A stretch of DNA of 64,000 nucleotides from Tolypeutes matacus (taxonomy: Eukaryota > Chordata > Mammalia > Cingulata > Chlamyphoridae). The notes beneath the pieces were generated by a model. It did no database searches. It saw only the letters and a program-made list of their open reading frames with translations, and was not told the origin of the DNA. Position 1 is the first letter of the stretch. Each line of letters opens with the position of its first letter. The position numbers were made by a program, and so were the translations under genes. Location of the stretch: assembly GCA_026826555.1 (NCBI GenBank), contig JAKSZT010054399.1:3096781-3160780 (forward strand), given 5' to 3'. This document shows, piece after piece, positions 57,600 through 64,000 of the stretch.

Positions 57600-57970
57600 G
57601 TTGTCTCTGGTTGTGCATGAAGCTGAGTACTGTCAAGTCTAATTATTCTCATTAAGGCCTGAAAGTTTTAGGGATTAATTAAGCAGAGAGCAAAAGCTTA
57701 TGCAGAGGAGCAATATTTTCCCCCTCAAGGATTAGCTCGTCATTCTGGCCAGGTTTCCCTTGAACACTGCCCACTGCTTTATAAGATCGTGGAGCTCACA
57801 TGAGGTGGATTAGAAAGAGCCTACATTTCGCACGTGCTGTTCGGCCGTGAGAATCAGTGGTGACCCTTGTGCCCAAACCCAGAAGGCTCACTAATGAGAA
57901 CCAGGCAGCTGGGCTAATGAGAAATTGAATCCATGCGGCCTCTCCTTTCCATTTCCTTTCAATTTCCTTT
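57600..57970. promoter_or_regulatory. Candidate conserved enhancer-like block
   Basis: A repeat-free AT-rich stretch with several homeodomain-type cores: TAATTA (57640-57645), TTAATTAA (57675-57682) and TAATGAG twice (57892-57898, 57915-57921). Motif density and absence of repeats are the only evidence; function is inferred. Confidence 0.3.
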
Positions 57971-58054
57971 CTGCGGGAGCCGACGTGTGCACGGCAAGTC
58001 TGAGTAGATGCTAGCATTCTTCCCTTACTTGTTAGGGATCCCAGACGGTATCTC

Positions 58055-58140
58055 CTTCTGATCCCTCTTGCTACAGATGTGGAAACTGGAGCTCAGGGAC
58101 TTGCTCAAAGACACAGTTAGTGGCAAAGCTCCTGTAAGAG
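58055..58140 (-). mobile_element. MIR remnant
   Basis: 'gctacagatgtggaaactgg' then 'aaagacacagttagtggcaa' matches reverse-strand MIR. Confidence 0.6.
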
Positions 58141-59001
58141 AAAGTGGCAGGAAACTTCTGGAAGCACTGACGATAGTCGGGTATATTGGACTGTGAGGCT
58201 CCTCGGCACTTGGGTTTTGGCGTGACCGAGAACTCAGAGGAAATGGGATGGTGAGATGAAGAGTGCCCCAGGAGCTCTGGGGCACCACAAAGTGCCTGCA
58301 GGTGACCTGCTTGCTAAAGGATTTAAAGATTTCTGAAGTTTGGAGGGAAAGGGGCCCAGGCACCCCAATTGTAAAAAGGAGGGATAAAAGTGCCGGACCC
58401 CTGCTTCATGCCATTGCCTGGAGCCTGCAGCCCCGAGACTTTTCAGGGTGGTACCCCGCCTTTCGCCTTCCACGCTGGCACAAAGGCACCGCTCCCATTT
58501 GATGACTTGCGATGGAGCCTTCCTGCTTCCCAAACCTATTCACTCACTTCTCTCCTTTGCTTGGGATCCCAGACGCGGCCTTGTCTGGGCCCACCCAGCG
58601 CGGAGGGGAGAGCCTTCCACCCCAGACCGTGCCCAGCCGGGGACCCCTGCACCCCAGCGTCCCTCCGCCAGGCACCCTCAGAGGCACTGTTGGCACTCAG
58701 TGGGAAGGGCGTGCTCAGCTGTCAGGCTGGGTCAGCTCAGGGTACCCTCCTCCCTGGCTTCCGGGGACCTTGGCCTGGCTCCTCGAAGAAGGCAGGGAGA
58801 GACGCTGGGGTTGTAGTGGACGGATGTCCTGGAAGTACCGCTCCCCAAAGGGCATGACTAGTGTGACTGCAGGCAGAGACGCAGGCCTGCCGGGATCCCG
58901 GCAACCCAGGGCGCAAAGGGGACCCAGGGGAGGGCCCCACGGTTACGGGCATGCTGGGCGCCGTTTCTGTGATGCGCAGCTTCCTGCCAGACCCTTGGCT
59001 C
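58141..59001. other. GC-rich unique sequence
   Basis: Composition rises in G+C. Long open frames here are a product of low stop density; the longest runs into the SINE. No exon signature was found. Confidence 0.35.
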
Positions 59002-59013
59002 AGAAAGGCCTTG

Positions 59014-59126
59014 GGGGACGGATGTGGCTCAAATGGTTGGGCGTCCGTCTCCCATACGGAGGGACCCGGGTTCGATCCCTGGGACCTCCCGGTAAAAAAA
59101 AAAATAAATAAAATAAAATAAAAAAA
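59014..59126 (+). mobile_element. DAS-type SINE, short single-unit copy
   Basis: Head ggacggatgtggctcaaatg, B box ggttcgatccc (about 59070-59080), followed almost at once by an AAATAAAATA tail. A perfect 12-bp target duplication, agaaaggccttg, lies at 59002-59013 and 59127-59138. Confidence 0.94.
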
Positions 59127-59434
59127 AGAAAGGCCTTGCAGTCCCCCCACAGTGCTCCACGGCGCCCTATAGTCTCTTATGGTTTCTAAATGTTGCATCT
59201 GCTTACACGTGGCTCTCTCTCTGAACTGTGCTGGGAGGTCATCCTAATCTGCCTGTTCCCCATGGCCTGGCCCAGTGACTGTCCGTTAGTAGGTGCTCAG
59301 CAAATTTGCTGGCTGCCGGACCGAGGTCCCTCTCATGTGCCGGGAAACAGCGGCCCTTCCACAAGTCCAGGGACACATTCTGAGCTTCTGCTCTGGAGTA
59401 GGTAATATGCCTAGCTACAAGAAACAATAACTTC

Positions 59435-59495
59435 AATTTATGCATGATTTTTCTGTAAACCCACAAGTTCTCTAATAAAAAAATTATTAAAAAAA
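59435..59495 (+). mobile_element. 61-bp L1 3' end insertion
   Basis: 'tatgcatgatttttctgtaa', then 'acccacaagttctctaataa' and an A-rich end, the last bases of a xenarthran-type L1. The 15-bp flanks agaaacaataacttc (59420-59434) and agaaacaatcacttc (59496-59510) differ at one position. Confidence 0.85.
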
Positions 59496-59510
59496 AGAAA
59501 CAATCACTTC

Positions 59511-60925
59511 TTTGCAGAACCAAACCAAAGCTCCAAGTAGCTTACCACGTTCTTCACGGTGGTTGTATTTTTTTCCAGATGGGGTTATGTGCTGCTGTGC
59601 GTGCAAGTTTCATCATATTTCCAGTGTAGGCAGTGAATAACTCAAGAGAAGAAATCAGGTAATAAATTAATGTTATTCATAATTGGAAGTCGTCATAGCT
59701 CAAGGTTTAGCTTTTCAATCAGAACCCCTGAGCGGAAGATGGGAGGGATATGTGCTTTTTACAATTTTGGGGAAACTTAAGGGCAATCAGTATGGTCACT
59801 TGTATCTGTTTAACAGGTTGTCTGGGTCTCTTTTCAATGTGGCGACCATACATGGTGAAAGAGAAATCTTTTGTAAATAATAAAACGAATTGGCAGCTCT
59901 TTTGTTATTTCTAAATCTCTCAGAGGTGGTTGACTCGGCACTTCTGCCAGGTGCTTATAAAGGCAAAACTGTGGGCACTGAAGCAGCGCCAGGGAAGGGG
60001 CAGACAATGAAAGGACACAGAGACTATAGAGTGATGAAGAAGTCGTCGCATTTTCCCTGTTGCTTGTTAATCACAATAACTCCGTGGATGCTGTAAGCTT
60101 AAAAATGTCTCCCTGTCTTTCTTTCTTTCTTTCTTTCTTTCTTTAATTAGTTCTGTTCAGTGAGCACACTGGTTGTTGACACATGGAAGATGTGCTCAGG
60201 GGTACTTAACCCAATGACACTGTAGGATTGCTCGATTTAGCAAAAACGGTGTTTTATGGCAGTTTTAAACTTCTAACATCTGCGTCGAGAAATATATGCA
60301 ATTTACCAACAGATGGATTTTCTTCTCTCTTTTAAACTGTGGTTTGGCCCTTCCATTCTTGACCGCAAGCCTTGAAGGTGGTGGTTGCTGGGGAGCTGGG
60401 AGAGGACAAAGAGCGCTACAGCTGGGAGAGCAGAGAACCAAGGAGCCAAGAGCAGTAGGCAGTGAGAACCTGGGCAGCTAAACACAAGGGACACCTTCCC
60501 CCCGTTGGCAGAGCAGAGTCCAGGACCTGTGCTGGTGCCTGCCCCTGCCTGTCCCACCACCCTCTCCTCCTGCCTCCCTGCTTTGGTGTCACTGTGTAGA
60601 GCAGGGACTGCAAGCTCAAACAGCCACACAGGCCAGAGGAATGAGTGGAGCCAGGAAGGGATGCCCCCATCCACGTGCATCATGGTGACTACTGTTGTCA
60701 CAGGTGGGGGTCATGCCTGATCTTCCCATTTTTTCAAGAGCTGCCCGTTATCTGGTTTTATGTGAAACTGCCAATTTCATAAGTATTGATGACTAATTCA
60801 AGTTTTTGACAAAAACACCATGCATGCTCAATAAAAGGTCTCAGTGGGCTTCTGGGTGTGACTTCTGGCTCAGGCCCAGCCGGGGATTCCTCTTCCCCAC
60901 CCACCACATTGAGGTCCTCCCTAGA
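59511..60925. other. Unique sequence with a CTTT repeat
   Basis: (CTTT)n at about 60116-60143. Nothing else is recognised. Confidence 0.4.
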
Positions 60926-60929
60926 TTCA

Positions 60930-61720
60930 CAGAATGAGGATTTTTAGACATTGGCTCAGAGCCAGAAACTGCTCTGAGCTGTGTATATGGCAGTTAAAAC
61001 ACAGAGAAAATATACCTGCCCTCAACAGGTCACATTCGCCGAGGAAAGAGAGTCAGCAAAATGAGTAGGAATAAGATATAGTGTATTAGATGGTGCAAAG
61101 TACCCCAGAGGAGAAGAAATCAAGGACAGGACTAATAGGGAGTGTGAAATGGGGGTGGGAGTGGGGGTCTGTTTTTTTTAAAGGGACACTGGGAAAAGCG
61201 TCAATGAGAAAGCAATACCTCAGCAACACTTGGTGAGGTGAGGGAGTAAGCCATGTAGATAACCGAGCCAGAGCATTCTAGAGAGAGGAAACAGAAAGTG
61301 CAAAGGTCCTGAGGCAGGAGCCTGGGGCAAAGGGGCCAGGCCAGCAGAAGAGGTGTTAGAGAGTGCACGCAGGGAAAGTAGGAGAGGAGGCCAGAGACAG
61401 GCTGGGCAGCCCACCAGGTAGCCCCTTGTGTAGCCCACAGGAGGGTTTCCACCAGAGGAAGGGTTTGATCCTTCCTGTTTTCCCAGATCGCCCGTCTGCT
61501 GCATTGAGAATCAACTGAAGGGAAGCGAGGTAGAACAAGGAGTTAGAAGGCAATGGCAAGGGTCCAGGGGGTGGCTTAGATGAGGAGGAGAGCAGCAGAG
61601 GTGGAGGGGCACAATCCGATTGGGTGGAGGAGAATATTTCATCCACATGCCTGTGAAATAGCAGCTGTAGAATGTCTCCCACCTTCTGGATTTGGGGGGG
61701 GGGGCAGGGTTACCACATTT
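60930..61720 (-). mobile_element. LINE-2 fragment, about 0.8 kb
   Basis: 'aaatatacctgccctcaaca', 'ggtgagggagtaagccatgt', 'aaagtgcaaaggtcctgagg', 'ctgctgcattgagaatcaac' follow the reverse-strand L2 order over most of the length. This is the longest L2 in the window. No open frame remains. Confidence 0.82.
61692..61704. repeat. Poly-G run
   Basis: About 12 consecutive G residues. Confidence 0.9.
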
Positions 61721-61724
61721 GTAA

Positions 61725-62960
61725 AATGTAGCATCATTTTTTAAAGGCTTAAGTTTTTTCCTTCAGAAAAAAAAAAACTGTCCACTTATCTGTCTTAAAA
61801 CTCTTCACTGCATTTATGGTCTGGTTCTCTTCCTATTCAGTGAAGAGATTGGATTCCTCGAGGAGAGTGATTTGAGTGTTATCACAAGATTCACGAAAGA
61901 AAACAGATCTGAGAATAAGCACTGGCTCAAGCACCCAGCGCCCAAGACACATCAAGACTGACTGTATCCCCCCGTGAGTTTCTTTTTTATTTATTTTTGG
62001 CTTATCTTTTAGCAATTTATAATTTTAGAGATGGCAACTAGTCTGAAGGAGAAGGGAAAGAGAAGAAGGAAGAGGAAGAAGGAGGAAGAGGAGGGAGGGG
62101 GGAAGAGAAGGAGGAGCAGGAAGAACAGAATGAGGAGGGGAAGGAGGAAGAGGACACAATAAGAGGACTCGGAGCTCCCCCTGCCCTCTCCCTGCCCCTT
62201 CCTTGCCTCTAACTAGCACCAGGGAGAATGGGAACTGCAGGCTGAGGCCATCCAGAATCTCAAAATGTCTCCAAACCATTACAGACTTAATGTTTGCTTT
62301 GTGTGCTCTGTGCCACAGTATTTCCTGACCATTAAAATCCTATCACTTTCGCTATGTCGGTCAAGAGGACTTGATGGATATTCCAGATCTTCCCGGCAGG
62401 AGAGGCGCGGGCACCTGCCCATAGTCCACGAGTCAGTAACAGAAAGGCTGAAGGCGGCTGCTGGAGGGGCCCATAGAACTGGGTGGCACGTGGCGCTTCC
62501 CCCTGCAGACCGGGGCGAGTGGGCGCATTGTCCTGGCAGGGGGCTCTCCTGGGGCTGAGGTGCCCACAGAAAGTGTGAGCACGGCCCCTCTCCCAACTCC
62601 GCCGTGCCTCCAGGCCCCACTTCCGCCCGCACCCTCTCCTTCTCCCAGTTTCCTCTCTGGCCTGGGCTCTCACCCTGCAGTGCCTCCCTTGAAGCAGATG
62701 CCCACAGCCCTCGGCGTTCCCCGGGACGTTGGGAAGCTGCTTACTGCCAGCTCCCGTGACCCTGGTTTTTGTGGCAGTGAGAAGCCCCACGCCCCAATAC
62801 CCACACTCAGGGCAAGCCAGACGTGCCAGAGGGCTAATGCCTAGGAAGTGCACCGGGTATCACCCCAGCTTCCTCACCCCTCGGTTGGATTAAATGGGAG
62901 CGATGTTCGGAAACATCTCCCAGAGGTCCCCAGTGGGATCAGGCAGGCCCCAGCCGCCCA
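61725..62960. other. Unique sequence with a long polypurine tract
   Basis: The 62041-62160 GA-rich tract, then GC-rich DNA to 62,860. No exon is recognised. Confidence 0.4.
62041..62160. repeat. Polypurine (GGA-rich) tract
   Basis: About 120 bp of almost pure purine on the plus strand, broken only by a few C and T bases. Confidence 0.92.
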
Positions 62961-62964
62961 CAGT

Positions 62965-63362
62965 GGTAAGTGGTTTAATAAGACCATGGAACGGGTTTAC
63001 CTATGTTGCTATCACCAACATCACACAGACGAGTTGGCTTGACAACAGGAATTCCTGGTCTCGCAGGGTGGAGCCCAGAAGTCCAAAAATCAGCTTGCCA
63101 CAGTCCTTGGGATTCCTTGGGCTGCCTCCCTGCCTTGCCTCACAAGGCCATGTCCTCTCCTTTGGGCTTTCTGTGACTTCCAAATCCTCTTTCTAAGTAG
63201 CCTCCGGTAATCCAGATTAAGGCCCACCCTCATTCATAGGGCCACACCTTAATTGAAAAAAAAAGTCTTCAAGGAGTCCTCGTAACTAGGGTTCCACCCC
63301 CAGACGGATGCAGGTGAAGATGGAGAACACGTCTGAATTGGGCGACATAATTCAACCTCCCA
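62965..63362 (-). mobile_element. MaLR-type LTR (MLT1/MST-like)
   Basis: 'ttggcttgacaacaggaatt', 'gattaaggcccaccctcatt' and the end 'gacataattcaacctccca' are reverse-strand MaLR landmarks. Confidence 0.65.
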
Positions 63363-64000
63363 CGGCCCTCTTTGTGGGCCTCCTTCCCTTCCCTGCCTCA
63401 CGTCCCCATGCCCCCACCTGTGTCTCCTGACTTCACCTCCTAAATAAACTACTTGCTGTTGGAGCCTTGCCTTGAGCCTGCTTCCAGAGGCTCCCACACC
63501 CAGACCCCCTCCCACACCCAGACCCCCTCCCACACTCAGACCCCCTCCCACTGACGGCTGCCCGGCCTGGACTTGTGCTTCCCCCTGCCAGGCTCCTCTG
63601 ACTCTGTGCTGACCCCACCGGCAAGGCCCTGCCAGGTCAGCTCCTAGGGCAGCCCCTGCTGTCCCTTGCCTTGGACCTCGCCCCCGATCCCACTTCCTGG
63701 AGCTCACACACATCCCACCCCCCCTCCCCCGAGGCATGGCCGGTAGAGCACGGTGGCCCCGGCAGCTCTCCGCAACCCCATGCTCCTCACATGCCAGCTG
63801 AGGAGACACTCCTGGGCCTCACGCCCGAGCCCCCTGCCTTGCTGGGCTCACGACCACCAGGAGGAGGGAGGGATCCCTGGCTAGAGCTTTGCAGAGCTTT
63901 CCCGAGGCCTGGAAACCACCTCGGAGTGCCCAGCGCCCCGTGTGGCTGAAAGAGCAGGAGCTGGGCTCTTCTCTGGCCCCAGGGGGCACCCCCAGAAGCA
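63363..64000. other. GC-rich unique sequence with a short tandem repeat
   Basis: Contains three 18-bp tandem units (63491-63544). The minus-strand frame across this area is glycine-rich because of the repeat, not a recognised protein. Confidence 0.4.
63491..63544. repeat. 18-bp tandem repeat, three copies
   Basis: Unit ctcccacacccagacccc at 63491, 63509 and 63527; the third copy has one change. The minus strand is G-run rich. Confidence 0.95.

Noticed and set aside
58512..59111. A 199-codon open frame on the plus strand
   Set aside because: It lies in GC-rich DNA, its end is the SINE at 59,014, overlapping frames are also open, and no domain is recognisable.
63491..63544. CRISPR-like regular repeats
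   Set aside because: The three units are directly adjacent without spacers, and the DNA is mammalian; it is a plain tandem repeat.

Overview
The window is mammalian nuclear DNA with no recognisable protein-coding exon. It most likely comes from a xenarthran, and armadillo (Dasypus) is my best guess. The main reason is a tRNA-like SINE present in eight copies whose head (GGATGTGGCTCAAGTGGTTGAGCG... then a GGTTCGA-type B box) matches the armadillo-lineage DAS SINE. Supporting evidence is the L1 type with a very long 3' UTR and a distinctive TGTGGCAG...CTAATACA LTR family. Family names are from memory, because no repeat library could be run.

Layout. 1-5,800: unique DNA, three DAS SINEs, a MIR, and a processed pseudogene of securin (PTTG1) on the minus strand that is split by one of those SINEs. 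5,815-11,130: a large, internally deleted L1 on the minus strand with an LTR inserted in its ORF2. 11,130-31,260: mostly unique DNA with old L1, L2 and MIR pieces, a MaLR LTR, two more SINEs, an ERVL-type LTR with visible TATA and AATAAA signals, and long GT/GA and CA tracts. 31,270-36,880: the densest repeat cluster. It holds a young L1 3' end, an L1 fragment split by a MaLR-like element whose two outer LTRs point in opposite directions (one of them carrying a nested LTR of the same family), another LTR, and an MLT1 with a SINE in its tail. 36,880-52,600: unique DNA, MIR/L2, a Tigger-like DNA transposon remnant, MLT1-type LTRs, a second nearly identical young L1 3' end in inverted orientation, and a SINE. 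52,600-64,000: an LTR remnant, long unique stretches including AT-rich blocks that look like conserved non-coding DNA, a short SINE, a 61-bp L1 insertion, an L2, purine-rich and G-rich tracts, and a GC-rich right end.

The window therefore reads as intergenic or intronic DNA. Its content is a layered record of retrotransposition: L2/MIR are oldest, then MLT1/MaLR and L1M, then xenarthran L1 and LTR families, then DAS SINEs with perfect 12-17 bp target duplications. I found no operon-like, CRISPR or other new multi-gene system. The points most worth a second look are the inverted-LTR composite at 32.3-35.6 kb, the two inverted near-identical L1 ends about 20 kb apart, the very small L1 insertions, and the candidate conserved elements.
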